In this document: one piece after another, positions 6,412 through 14,453 of the stretch
Layout: the number at the start of each line of letters is the position of its first letter
How positions within the stretch are numbered: position 1 is the first letter of the stretch
Source: Pelagibacteraceae bacterium AG-422-I02
GTDB lineage: Bacteria > Pseudomonadota > Alphaproteobacteria > Pelagibacterales > Pelagibacteraceae
Direction of reading: 5' to 3'
DNA length: 61,678 nucleotides
NCBI GenBank assembly: GCA_003213555.1
Contig: QCMS01000006.1
Coordinates: 1 to 61,678, forward strand
Notes under the pieces: generated by a model
What the model saw: the letters and a program-made list of their open reading frames with translations, nothing else
What the model was told of the DNA's origin: nothing
Databases searched by the model: none
Program-made: the position numbers and the translations under genes

Positions 6412-8877
6412 ATGAATTTCAACTCTTCAAATATCATAGCGCTATTAGGGCCAACTAATACTGGAAAGACCTATGTGGCAATTGAAAAAATGTTGGAATT
6501 TGATTCTGGCATATTTGGTTTACCCTTAAGACTACTCGCTAGAGAAGTTTATGACAAGTGCGTAAATAAAGTTGGAATAGAAAAAGTTGCTTTAATTACT
6601 GGAGAGGAAAAAATTATCCCAAGCACTGCTTGTTATTTTATTTGCACCGTAGAGTCTATGCCAAAAGATAAAAAAGTTGATTTTGTTGCTATTGACGAAA
6701 TACAGATGTGCGCAGATAAGGAAAGAGGTCATATTTTTACTGAGAGATTATTGGAGTTAAGAGGTGAAAAACAGACTATGTTTCTTGGATCACAAGTGAT
6801 GGCAAAAATTATTGAGGAATTAGTTGATAATGTTAAATTTGAAAAAAAAGAACGGTATTCTAAACTTGGCTATTCAGGAATTAAAAAAATTTCAAGATTA
6901 GACAGAAAAGTTGCAATAATAGCTTTTTCCATAGAAGAAGTTTATGCAATAGCTGAACTTGTCAGAAGACAAAAAGGAGGGGCAGCAGTTATAATGGGAT
7001 CTTTAAGTCCAAAAACAAGAAATTCACAAGTTGGCTTATATCAGTCCGGTGATGTAGATTATTTGATTGCGACTGATGCCATTGGTATGGGCTTAAATAT
7101 GGACATCAATGAAATTTATTTTTCAAGTTTAAAAAAATTTGATGGAAAAAAAACGAGACGACTAAATTTAATAGAAATGTCTCAAATTGCTGGTCGTGCA
7201 GGTAGATATAAGAATGACGGTGGTTTTGGAACTACTGGAGATTGTGAAACTTTAAATTCTGACGAAATAGAGAAAATTGAAAAGCATGACTTACCAGATA
7301 CAAAAACAATTTATTGGAGAAACTCGAATTTAAATTTTGAAAATCCTGAAAAATTAATATCATCTCTAGAATTAAAACCAAAACAAAAAAATCTTCTTAG
7401 AACAAACGACTCTTTAGATGAGAGTGTTTTGAGGTTTTTTCTCAAAAAGGGTACAAATAATATTATTTATCATAAAAATTTAGAAATATTATGGGAATGC
7501 TGTCAAATACCTGACTTCGAAAAAAAAGCTTATGGTCAACATATAAATGTTGTTGATAAAGTATTTCAATTTTTGACCACAAGAAAAAAAAGAATACCAA
7601 GCACGTTTATGAAAGAACAGCTTAAAGGGTTAGAAAAGGATCACGGTAATGTAGATTTACTTTCTCATAGACTATCAAATGTAAGAACTTGGTCGTATGT
7701 AGCTAACAAAAAAAATTGGGTTGAAAATTCTGATTATTGGGTCCAACTTACGAAGGGTATTGAAGACAAGTTGTCAGATAAATTACACGACGAATTGACA
7801 AAAAGTTTTATTGATAAAAAAATTAGTATTCTGTCTAGAAGTTTAAAACAGGATCTTGTGATGAACACAGAGATAAATGATATGAATAAAATACACATAG
7901 ATGGTCAATTAATTGGAGAACTCAAAGGTTTAAAATTCTTAATAGAGATTACATCTAGAACACTCGATACAGATATAAAATCAATGAAAAAAGCTGCAAG
8001 AAAAGGTGTGGAAAAGGAATTAGTTAACAGAGTCAATGAAATTCTAAAATATGGTAATATTGAAATTGATCATGAAAGTAGAATTATTTGGAAAAACAAT
8101 TCAATTGCTAGGTTAAAAAAAGGTAATGACTATCTCAATCCAGGAATAGAAATTATTGCCGATGACACTCTTGATGAAGAGTCTAAGTCAAAGTTATATA
8201 TGTTTTTAAATAAGTGGTTAACTAATTATATTAATGAAGTATTAGGAGACCTTATAAAATTAACTAATCACAAAATTAACAATCAATATCTTAGAGGTTT
8301 AATTTTTCAACTTTATGAAAATAATGGTGTTATTAAAAGAAGTGATGTAAGTAAAATTGTCAAACTTATCCCACCTGATGAAAGGAAGAAATTATGGGGA
8401 ATGGGTGTCAAAATAGGAAGATATCATATCTATTTACCAAAAATGCTAAAACCAAAGGCAGTTAATTTTAGAGTGAGCTTATGGAAAATATATCATAATC
8501 TTTCAGAAAAAAATAAAATTCCTAAATCTGGCCTAAACTTTCTAATTGGTAACAATTTAGAAAAAAACTTTCTTTTATTATGTGGATTTGAGAAATTTAA
8601 TGAATTCTTTGTAAGAATTGATATTCTTGAAAAATTATTTCTTAAAATAATAGAAAATACTAAAAATGGTAAATTTAAAATCAATTCAGAAATGATGAAC
8701 TTATTAGGTTGCTCTAAAGAAAACTTCTATAAATTAATGAGTTATATGAACTATAAAAAAGATAAATTAGCTGATACTTATGTTTTTCGAGGCGAAAAAA
8801 AGAAAAGAGGGAAAATAATACGATTTGACAAAAAAGAAAATCCCTTTAATAAACTTCTTTCTTTAAATATAAAATGA
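6412..8877 (+). CDS. SUV3-like superfamily 2 RNA helicase
   Basis: An 821-residue ATP-dependent helicase. Walker A is GPTNTGKT at 13-20, Walker B is DEIQM at 95-99 and motif VI is QIAGRAGR at 258-265; this combination, with GPTN-GKT and DEIQ, is characteristic of the SUV3/mgpS group that unwinds RNA in degradation complexes of mitochondria and alphaproteobacteria. The C-terminal 500 residues are Lys-rich and poorly conserved by eye, ending in a basic stretch (RGEKKKRGKII) that may bind RNA. It is first in an operon and overlaps the next gene by ATGA. The function in RNA turnover is inferred from the family. Confidence 0.85.
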   Translation: MNFNSSNIIALLGPTNTGKTYVAIEKMLEFDSGIFGLPLRLLAREVYDKCVNKVGIEKVALITGEEKIIPSTACYFICTVESMPKDKKVDFVAIDEIQMCADKERGHIFTERLLELRGEKQTMFLGSQVMAKIIEELVDNVKFEKKERYSKLGYSGIKKISRLDRKVAIIAFSIEEVYAIAELVRRQKGGAAVIMGSLSPKTRNSQVGLYQSGDVDYLIATDAIGMGLNMDINEIYFSSLKKFDGKKTRRLNLIEMSQIAGRAGRYKNDGGFGTTGDCETLNSDEIEKIEKHDLPDTKTIYWRNSNLNFENPEKLISSLELKPKQKNLLRTNDSLDESVLRFFLKKGTNNIIYHKNLEILWECCQIPDFEKKAYGQHINVVDKVFQFLTTRKKRIPSTFMKEQLKGLEKDHGNVDLLSHRLSNVRTWSYVANKKNWVENSDYWVQLTKGIEDKLSDKLHDELTKSFIDKKISILSRSLKQDLVMNTEINDMNKIHIDGQLIGELKGLKFLIEITSRTLDTDIKSMKKAARKGVEKELVNRVNEILKYGNIEIDHESRIIWKNNSIARLKKGNDYLNPGIEIIADDTLDEESKSKLYMFLNKWLTNYINEVLGDLIKLTNHKINNQYLRGLIFQLYENNGVIKRSDVSKIVKLIPPDERKKLWGMGVKIGRYHIYLPKMLKPKAVNFRVSLWKIYHNLSEKNKIPKSGLNFLIGNNLEKNFLLLCGFEKFNEFFVRIDILEKLFLKIIENTKNGKFKINSEMMNLLGCSKENFYKLMSYMNYKKDKLADTYVFRGEKKKRGKIIRFDKKENPFNKLLSLNIK

Positions 8878-9263
8878 ATAAATTAGACAAAGAAAGTGTT
8901 ACAGCTATTTCAGCATTACTTGTTCATGCAGCAAATGTTGATGAAATCTATTCTGAGAATGAGAAAAAATTAATTAAAAATTTCATCAAATCATATTTAC
9001 TAAATGATGATGCTGACGAAATTATGAGAAAAGCAGAAAAAATTGAAAGCGACTCAAATCAATTGCTAAATTACACAAATGTAATAAAACAGAATTCTTT
9101 AGAAATAAAAAAAGATATTATTGAACATCTTTGGAAAGTAATAATTTCAGATAATACAATTGATCAGTACGAGTCAAACCTTATGAGAAGAATTTGCGGC
9201 TTAATTTATTTTCCTGATAAGGAATGTGCTGAAATAAAACTAAAATTAGTAAATAGTAAATGA
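8874..9263 (+). CDS. TerB-like (tellurite-resistance B family) helical protein
   Basis: A 129-residue soluble, mostly helical protein. It shows two internal acidic helix-turn segments, [14 protein letters not shown] near the start and [15 protein letters not shown] near the end, typical of TerB domains, which carry paired acidic metal-binding-like motifs. Its biochemical role is unknown in the family. The start overlaps the helicase stop as ATGA, and its own stop overlaps the ferredoxin start in the same way, so the three genes are translationally coupled. Confidence 0.7.
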   Translation: MNKLDKESVTAISALLVHAANVDEIYSENEKKLIKNFIKSYLLNDDADEIMRKAEKIESDSNQLLNYTNVIKQNSLEIKKDIIEHLWKVIISDNTIDQYESNLMRRICGLIYFPDKECAEIKLKLVNSK

Positions 9264-9601
9264 CTTATATAGTTAAAGATGAATGTATAAAATGTAAGTT
9301 AACAGATTGCGTGGAGGTATGTCCCGTAGACTGTTTTTATGAAGGAGAAAATTTTCTAGCAATAAATCCTGATGAGTGTATTGACTGTGGTGTTTGTGAA
9401 CCTGAATGTCCTATTGATGCAATAAAAGCTGATACTGATGAAAGCGTAAAAGATATGGATAAATGGTTATTGATAAATAAAAAGTTTTCTGCAATATGGC
9501 CTAATATTTCTAAAAAACAGGAGCCAATGAAAGATCATGAAAAATTTAGAAATATGAAAGATAAGTATGATAAGTACTTTTCAGAAAAACCTGGGAAATA
9601 G
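9260..9601 (+). CDS. fdxA: 7Fe ferredoxin (one 3Fe-4S and one 4Fe-4S cluster)
   Basis: This 113-residue electron carrier has the Azotobacter FdI-type pattern. C9, C17 and C50 should bind the 3Fe-4S cluster and C21, C40, C43 and C46 the 4Fe-4S cluster; C12 and C25 are also present, as in that family. The C-terminal 50 residues form the usual long FdxA tail ([19 protein letters not shown]). It is co-transcribed with the CarD gene six bases downstream, an arrangement common in alphaproteobacteria. The redox partner is not evident. Confidence 0.93.
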   Translation: MTYIVKDECIKCKLTDCVEVCPVDCFYEGENFLAINPDECIDCGVCEPECPIDAIKADTDESVKDMDKWLLINKKFSAIWPNISKKQEPMKDHEKFRNMKDKYDKYFSEKPGK

Positions 9602-9607
9602 AGAAAT

Positions 9608-10264
9608 ATGCCAAAAAAGAAAAAAAGAAAAAAAGAAAAAAAAGTAAAATCTCAAAAAAAATCGAAATTATCTTTAAAAAATTTAGATAAGAAAAATCAG
9701 GTTTCAGGCACAGATGAAAAACCTGAAATAAAAAAAATAAAGAAACAACCTACGGAAAAAAGAATTTACAACGTAAAAGATTTTGTAGTTTATCCTAAAC
9801 ATGGAGTAGGTAAAATTACATCGATAGATAAAGCCAAAATAGGGGATATTGATATCCAATTTTATAAAATTTTGGTTGAAAAAGAAAAGCTCACCTTAAC
9901 GGTCCCAATAAACCAGCAATCTAAATTAAGGCCTATAGCTTCTATCAATCAGATAAATAAATGTATCTCAATTTTGAAAACAAAACCTAAGATTAAAAGA
10001 ACGATGTGGAGTAGACGTGCTCAAGAATATGATCAAAAAATAAATTCTGGTAAAATTTATGAGCTTGCTGAAGTAGTAAAAGATCTAAATAAAAACACAG
10101 ATATTATTGCAGATCAATCTTACTCTGAAAGACAATTATTTGAAAAAGCTTACGAAAGATTAAAGTCCGAATTTGAGGCAGTTTTAAATGTAGGCCCTGA
10201 AGACGTGCAAAAAAAAATGGATAAGGCTTTAGGAAGGACTAATATTTCTGAGAGCACACAATAA
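9608..10264 (+). CDS. carD: CarD-family transcriptional regulator with Lys-rich N-terminal extension
   Basis: CarD proteins bind the RNA polymerase beta subunit and stabilise the open promoter complex. Here the polymerase-interacting domain starts near residue 55 (YNVKDFVVYPKHGVGKI), and the C-terminal helical DNA-contacting domain follows (RAQEYDQKINSGKIYELAEVV). The first 50 residues are an almost pure Lys/Glu/Ser extension (PKKKKRKKEKK onward) not needed for the core fold. Total length is 218 residues, against about 160-190 for the bare family. It is the last gene of the helicase operon and is followed by a strong hairpin terminator. Confidence 0.9.
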   Translation: MPKKKKRKKEKKVKSQKKSKLSLKNLDKKNQVSGTDEKPEIKKIKKQPTEKRIYNVKDFVVYPKHGVGKITSIDKAKIGDIDIQFYKILVEKEKLTLTVPINQQSKLRPIASINQINKCISILKTKPKIKRTMWSRRAQEYDQKINSGKIYELAEVVKDLNKNTDIIADQSYSERQLFEKAYERLKSEFEAVLNVGPEDVQKKMDKALGRTNISESTQ

Positions 10265-10269
10265 AAAAA

Positions 10270-10300
10270 ACGCCCTTTTTAAAATAGTTAAAAAGGGCGT
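10270..10300. terminator. strong bidirectional rho-independent terminator
   Basis: CGCCCTTTTTAA (10271-10282) pairs perfectly with TTAAAAAGGGCG (10288-10299), and A10270/T10300 adds one pair. The plus strand is followed by TTT, and the minus strand by eight T. It ends the carD operon from one side and the 22-residue peptide gene from the other. Confidence 0.88.
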
Positions 10301-10316
10301 TTAGTAAAAGAGAAAA

Positions 10317-10385
10317 CTATCTTCTTTTTCTTCTTCTCTTTTTAGCTTTTTTCTTTTTCTTAGCTTTTTTTCTTCTTTTAGCCAT
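10317..10385 (-). CDS. 22-aa polybasic peptide (18 of 22 residues Lys or Arg)
   Basis: The ORF begins MAKRRKKAKKKKKAKK and ends RRRKRR before a TAG; apart from Met and three Ala every residue is Lys or Arg. It has its own sigma-70-type promoter at 10436-10463, a GGGAG ribosome site four bases before the ATG, and a dedicated terminator just downstream, so it is a complete transcription unit. Codons alternate AAA, AAG and AGA. Such a peptide would bind nucleic acid or ribosomes, or could resemble the basic tails of histone-like proteins. I do not know its family, and its small size means automatic annotation may omit it. Confidence 0.75.
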   Translation of the reverse strand: MAKRRKKAKKKKKAKKRRRKRR

Positions 10386-10435
10386 CTTTTCTCCCTTGTT
10401 GTTAAACAAATCTTAATGATTCGTTTGTTAATTAA

Positions 10436-10463
10436 ACATTAGTTATTAAAAGATTCATGTCAA
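10436..10463 (-). promoter_or_regulatory. sigma-70 promoter of the polybasic peptide gene
   Basis: On the minus strand TTGACA (10458-10463), a 16-base spacer and TAATGT (10436-10441), about 50 bases before the ATG at 10385. The -35 box is a perfect match. The stretch 10464-10593 beyond it is extremely A+T-rich with runs of T and A; I see no gene or stable hairpin there. Confidence 0.55.
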
Positions 10464-10593
10464 ACATAAATTAATTTACAAAATTGATTCAAAATTTAAA
10501 TTTTTAATTATTTTTTTAAATTTTTATTAATTTTTAAAAAAGTTAGTAATATCAATGTTTTTTTAAGCAAAAAATTAACTTTTAATTGTAAAT

Positions 10594-12270
10594 TTAATAA
10601 AGATTTTCTAATTGTTGTTTATAATTTTTAATTATTTCTTTTCTTTTTAACTTTAAAGTTGGTGTTAACATTCCGTTTTCAATTGTAAATTCTTTATGAA
10701 TTAAAACAAATTTTTTAATTTTTTCTATTAAGGTTAAACTTTTATTTGTATTTTCAATTATAAGTTTAATTTTTTCTTTATTAATTTCTTTTTCTGTAAC
10801 TAATATTGCAACTAAGTAATTTTTTTTGTCTCCATAAACAAAAGATTGTTTAATATTTTCATTTAAGCATAAAATATTTTCAATTTTACTTGGTGAAATG
10901 TTGTCACCACCTAAATTAACTATAATATCTTTTTTTCTGTCTGTTATTTTTAAATAATTGTTTTGATCTAGTTCACCAATATCCCCTGTATGTAACCAAC
11001 CATCTTTGATTACATTTTTTGTCTCCTCCTCGAGATTCCAATAACCTAACATTACGTTTTCTCCCTTTATCAAGATTTCACCATCCCCTGCTATTTTAAC
11101 TTTATTGGTTCTAAATGGAGGACCGACTGACTCGACTTTGACTAAATCTGGTAGATTACAGCTTACGACAGGAGAGGCCTCTGTAAGACCGTAACCTTGC
11201 AAAGTAGGCAATCCTATAGCATTTAAAAATTCACCAATATTTTGATCTAAAGCTCCACCCCCAGAAACGAAGGCTTGAAGATTTCCACCAAATTGATTTC
11301 TGATTTTTTTTCGCACCAATTTCTCACATAAAAAATTTACTATTTTTTCACTAAGACTTAGTTGCTCTTTTTTAAGTATTTTTTTTCCTAATTTTAAAGT
11401 TCGATTAATTAATTTTTTTTTAAGACCTATTTGTTTATCAAAATTCATATTTATTTTAGTAAAAAGGTTTTGATAAAACCTTGGAACAGCTGTCATGATG
11501 GTGGGTTTAGCGACACTCATATTTGAAATTAATTTTTCTAAACTTTCAGCGTAGAAAACTTTAGCACCTACAATTATTTGTATAAATTGAACTGTGTGTT
11601 CATATGAATGTGATAGTGGTAACCAAGTTAAAAACACAGGTTCTTTTTTTTTAGTTAAAGTTTCTAGCAATTCTAATGCTCCTTCGCAATTCGATAAGAT
11701 ACCACCATGACTTAAAATAACACCTTTAGGATTTCCTGAAGTACCTGACGTATAAATAATACATGCAGGCATATTTCTTTTTAATTTATTATTAATCTCT
11801 TTTTTATAATTTTCCTCATTTATAATATTTTTTATTAATAAGCTGTCTACATCTATCTCTTCAAAAGAGATTATTTTTTGCTCATTTAAATTAATGTGAT
11901 TTTTTATTTTTTTGAATTGATAGTTATTTGAAACAATAATCAAAGATGGCTTACAATCATTTAAAATATATTCATAATCATTTGATGAATATGTTGTGAA
12001 AATCGGGACAGAAATTCCTCCTGCATTCATTACGGCAAGATCTGCTATTAACCAGTAAGGTCTATTCTCAGATAATATTAAACAACGATCTCCTTCTTGA
12101 ATTAAAGATTTTATTTTTGAAGAAAGTTTGAATATTCTATCTTTTATATCACCCCAATTGTAAGTTGGTTTATCTGGTTTCAACCATTTTAAAAAAGGTC
12201 TTTTAGGATCAACCTCTTCACACTTTTTAAAGTATAATTCTACAAGGCTATTAAGTTTATCTATTTCCAT
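10594..12270 (-). CDS. long-chain acyl-CoA synthetase (AMP-forming)
   Basis: A 558-residue member of the adenylate-forming family that activates fatty acids to acyl-AMP and then acyl-CoA. The nucleotide loop YTSGTSGNPKG is at 173-183, followed by GYGLTEASP, GWLHTGDIG and LKITDRKKDIIVNLGG, the last carrying the hinge and the catalytic region. Similarity is closest to the FAA1-type long-chain enzymes. The ATG at 12270 lies only four bases after the CCA end of tRNA-Leu and has no ribosome site of its own; no other Met occurs until residue 81. The substrate chain length is inferred. Confidence 0.9.
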   Translation of the reverse strand: MEIDKLNSLVELYFKKCEEVDPKRPFLKWLKPDKPTYNWGDIKDRIFKLSSKIKSLIQEGDRCLILSENRPYWLIADLAVMNAGGISVPIFTTYSSNDYEYILNDCKPSLIIVSNNYQFKKIKNHINLNEQKIISFEEIDVDSLLIKNIINEENYKKEINNKLKRNMPACIIYTSGTSGNPKGVILSHGGILSNCEGALELLETLTKKKEPVFLTWLPLSHSYEHTVQFIQIIVGAKVFYAESLEKLISNMSVAKPTIMTAVPRFYQNLFTKINMNFDKQIGLKKKLINRTLKLGKKILKKEQLSLSEKIVNFLCEKLVRKKIRNQFGGNLQAFVSGGGALDQNIGEFLNAIGLPTLQGYGLTEASPVVSCNLPDLVKVESVGPPFRTNKVKIAGDGEILIKGENVMLGYWNLEEETKNVIKDGWLHTGDIGELDQNNYLKITDRKKDIIVNLGGDNISPSKIENILCLNENIKQSFVYGDKKNYLVAILVTEKEINKEKIKLIIENTNKSLTLIEKIKKFVLIHKEFTIENGMLTPTLKLKRKEIIKNYKQQLENLY

Positions 12271-12274
12271 AACT

Positions 12275-12361
12275 TGGTGGGCGAAGAGAGACTCGAACTC
12301 TCAAGGTATTGCTACCACCGGATTTTGAGTCCGGCGCGTCTACCAGTTCCACCATTCGCCC
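12275..12361 (-). tRNA. tRNA-Leu (anticodon CAA), CCA encoded
   Basis: On the minus strand the acceptor GGGCGAA pairs with TTCGCCC and ends ACCA at 12275. The anticodon stem CCGGA/TCCGG holds the loop CTCAAAA, anticodon CAA, reading UUG. A long variable arm (GGTAGCAATACC) marks a class II tRNA, and the T arm is GAGAG-TTCGAGT-CTCTC. The total of 87 bases includes CCA. It sits 15 bases after the symporter gene and 4 bases before the acyl-CoA synthetase gene, all on one strand, so it may be cut from a polycistronic transcript. Confidence 0.97.
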
Positions 12362-12376
12362 ATTTTTTGAAATAAT

Positions 12377-13222
12377 CTAATTTATTTTTCTAATTATGAG
12401 AACAAAAATAATTGAGGTAACGAACATAATTAGTGCATATGCGGCTGTTGGCACCATAAATACAATATCATCAAATAATTGTGAAGCTACGAAAACAGCT
12501 AAAGTTCCGTTTTGTAAACCACACTCAAGTGAAATACATTTCCTTTGTCCTAATCCCGAAGCTAAAAATTTTGCCATGAAGTAGCCTATAAAAATCATTG
12601 TGATATTTAAAATGAAAGCTACTAAACCTGCTCTAGTTATAAAACTAATAATTCTATCCCACTCTTCTACCCAAATAGAAATAAAGACAATTAAAAACAA
12701 TATTACCGATAACCTCTGAACTAATAGAGTTTTGGACGCGATGAAATCTGTCATTAAGCTTCTTACGATCATGCCAAAGATGACAGGGATAGTTACTACA
12801 AAGAACATTTTAAATGCTATAATTAACATTGATATTTCTTTTGCAATTTCAATTCCTAAAAATTCTGCAGAATTATAGACAATTAAAGGTACTGTAATTA
12901 CAGATAATAAACTCACCACTGCAGTTAGCGTTACAGAAAGTGCTACATCTCCATTTGCAAATTTAGTCAAAATATTTGATGTAACTCCACCCGGAGCTGC
13001 TGCAATTACCATTACACCAAGAGCTATTTCGGGTGGCATTGAAATAATATGAATTAAAATAAAAGCGATAATTGGAAGTATGATAACTTGACCAAAAAAA
13101 CCTATTATAAAATCTCTAGGGATTGTAACAACTCTTTTAAAGTCTGCTACGGTTAGGCCAAGACCTAATCCGAACATTATTATAGCTAAACACACGGGAG
13201 CTATCGTTTTTGCTATTTCCAT
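12377..13222 (-). CDS. bile acid:sodium symporter family (BASS) membrane protein
   Basis: A 281-residue membrane protein with about nine hydrophobic helices. The segment MVIAAAPGGVTSNILTKFANG, with its Pro-Gly-Gly and Ser-Asn, is the conserved crossing region of the family, and ECGLQNGTLAVFVA in the second half is the matching inverted-repeat motif with the Na-site Glu and Gln. In bacteria such carriers move organic anions with sodium; the real substrate is usually not bile acid. It follows the winged-helix regulator gene by 17 bases, which suggests that the regulator controls it. Confidence 0.88.
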   Translation of the reverse strand: MEIAKTIAPVCLAIIMFGLGLGLTVADFKRVVTIPRDFIIGFFGQVIILPIIAFILIHIISMPPEIALGVMVIAAAPGGVTSNILTKFANGDVALSVTLTAVVSLLSVITVPLIVYNSAEFLGIEIAKEISMLIIAFKMFFVVTIPVIFGMIVRSLMTDFIASKTLLVQRLSVILFLIVFISIWVEEWDRIISFITRAGLVAFILNITMIFIGYFMAKFLASGLGQRKCISLECGLQNGTLAVFVASQLFDDIVFMVPTAAYALIMFVTSIIFVLIIRKIN

Positions 13223-13239
13223 AATATTTTTGAATAATT

Positions 13240-14262
13240 TTAAATACTAAATTTTGAAAATTTCATTAAGTTAAACATTGTTGTGCAATATTCACTAAAT
13301 GCTCTTTGGGTAGTTTTGTAGTTTTCTCCTATTATTTTCATTTGTTCTCGATTATTCCCAATTGAATATTCTAGTTTTTTATTTCTTATTATGTGCTTAT
13401 TTTTCTCTAAAGTCTTAAGTTTTCGAATTACAGTTGCCCTTGGTATGGCTGATATATCAGAAATAGAAGAAGCATTTATTCCTCGTTTAGACTTATGTTT
13501 AAGAGTTGCCAAATAGAAATCCCCATATGTTTCAGGTTTTCTAGATACATCATTTTCAATAGATTCTATTAAATCTCTAATTTGAACCAGGCCAATTGAA
13601 CCCCACACGTTCCAGGACTCTAAATCTCCAAAAAAAGACCTATGTCTTACTAAGTACGGTATTTGAAATCTATACCAGTACTCCCAACTTACAGTAAAAT
13701 GCTCTAAGATAAATTTTTTTATATCCTCTTTATCTAAAGCTTTACCAAACCAGTCTTCAGCGGATAAGTAGATTGAAAGTTTAGATAATAATCCAGATAT
13801 GTTTTCAATTGTGGTCATGGGTTTTTGAATTTCCAATCCTTTTGAATTTAAAAAAATTGATTTTCCGGATCGTACAATTATATCATTACTTTGAAGATAA
13901 TTAACTTTCCGTCTGACTGTTTCTTTTGGAATATTAAGATCTTTCGATATCTCAATTAAATTTAGTTTTTCGATACCTACTTTGTCCTGACCATAAAAAA
14001 CTTCCATTGACATATAGTGAAATCGATCTGAATAATTTACGTAAACCTTATTCATTAAATACATCAAGATTAAATATGTATCGAAATCGTTAAAGTTCTT
14101 ATAAGCGCGGTTTACCCAGTCTTGTTGTAATCTATAAAATAACTTTAATTTATCATTGATGTATCGCTGAAAAACTTCATGAACTAAGTCTTTGTCTATA
14201 CTTTTGCTTGTATTTTCATTTTTATTTATATGAGCAATTTTTACGTTTACGGGTTTACTCAT
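13240..14262 (-). CDS. protein with two winged-helix DNA-binding domains, probable transcription regulator
   Basis: A 340-residue soluble protein I cannot place in a named family. Residues 101-138 (LIEISKDLNIPKETVRRKV, then NYLQSNDIIVRSG) form a winged helix, and residues 262-302 (INASSISDISAIPRATVIRKL, then KTLEKNKHIIRNK) form a second one of the same kind, each with a recognition helix beginning P-x-x-TV-RK. Between them lies a mostly helical, aromatic-rich region of about 120 residues with no recognisable ligand domain. The internal duplication suggests that one chain binds DNA as a pseudo-dimer. It starts the run leading into the BASS carrier gene. Confidence 0.65.
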   Translation of the reverse strand: MSKPVNVKIAHINKNENTSKSIDKDLVHEVFQRYINDKLKLFYRLQQDWVNRAYKNFNDFDTYLILMYLMNKVYVNYSDRFHYMSMEVFYGQDKVGIEKLNLIEISKDLNIPKETVRRKVNYLQSNDIIVRSGKSIFLNSKGLEIQKPMTTIENISGLLSKLSIYLSAEDWFGKALDKEDIKKFILEHFTVSWEYWYRFQIPYLVRHRSFFGDLESWNVWGSIGLVQIRDLIESIENDVSRKPETYGDFYLATLKHKSKRGINASSISDISAIPRATVIRKLKTLEKNKHIIRNKKLEYSIGNNREQMKIIGENYKTTQRAFSEYCTTMFNLMKFSKFSI

Positions 14263-14267
14263 GACAA

Positions 14268-14453
14268 CTATTTATTCCAGGTAACGCTTTGATTAATAAG
14301 AATAGCCATTAAAATCCAAATGATAAAAGTATCAGCTGGAGAAAATCCATAGTTTGCACCGAACACACCCGCAACTATTACGATAGCGTAGATAACAACT
14401 GTCGATAAAATTAAACTTGCGAGGTATCTAAGAATTGTGCATTTTAAATTCAT
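14268..14453 (-). CDS. small two-helix membrane protein (61 aa), unknown function
   Basis: Two hydrophobic segments (YLASLILSTVVIYAIVIVAG and FIIWILMAILINQ) are joined by a short loop with NYGFSPADT. Its ATG (complement of 14451-14453) overlaps the DedA-type gene's ATG (14452-14454) in the palindrome CATG. The stop at 14268 is 5 bases before the winged-helix gene's start, so it heads that minus-strand run. Function is unknown. Confidence 0.65.
   Translation of the reverse strand: MNLKCTILRYLASLILSTVVIYAIVIVAGVFGANYGFSPADTFIIWILMAILINQSVTWNK

Noticed and set aside
10464-10593. Extreme A+T stretch as a possible replication origin
   Set aside because: No DnaA-box-like words or dnaA/parAB-type neighbours; it looks like an ordinary gap after a minus-strand gene.
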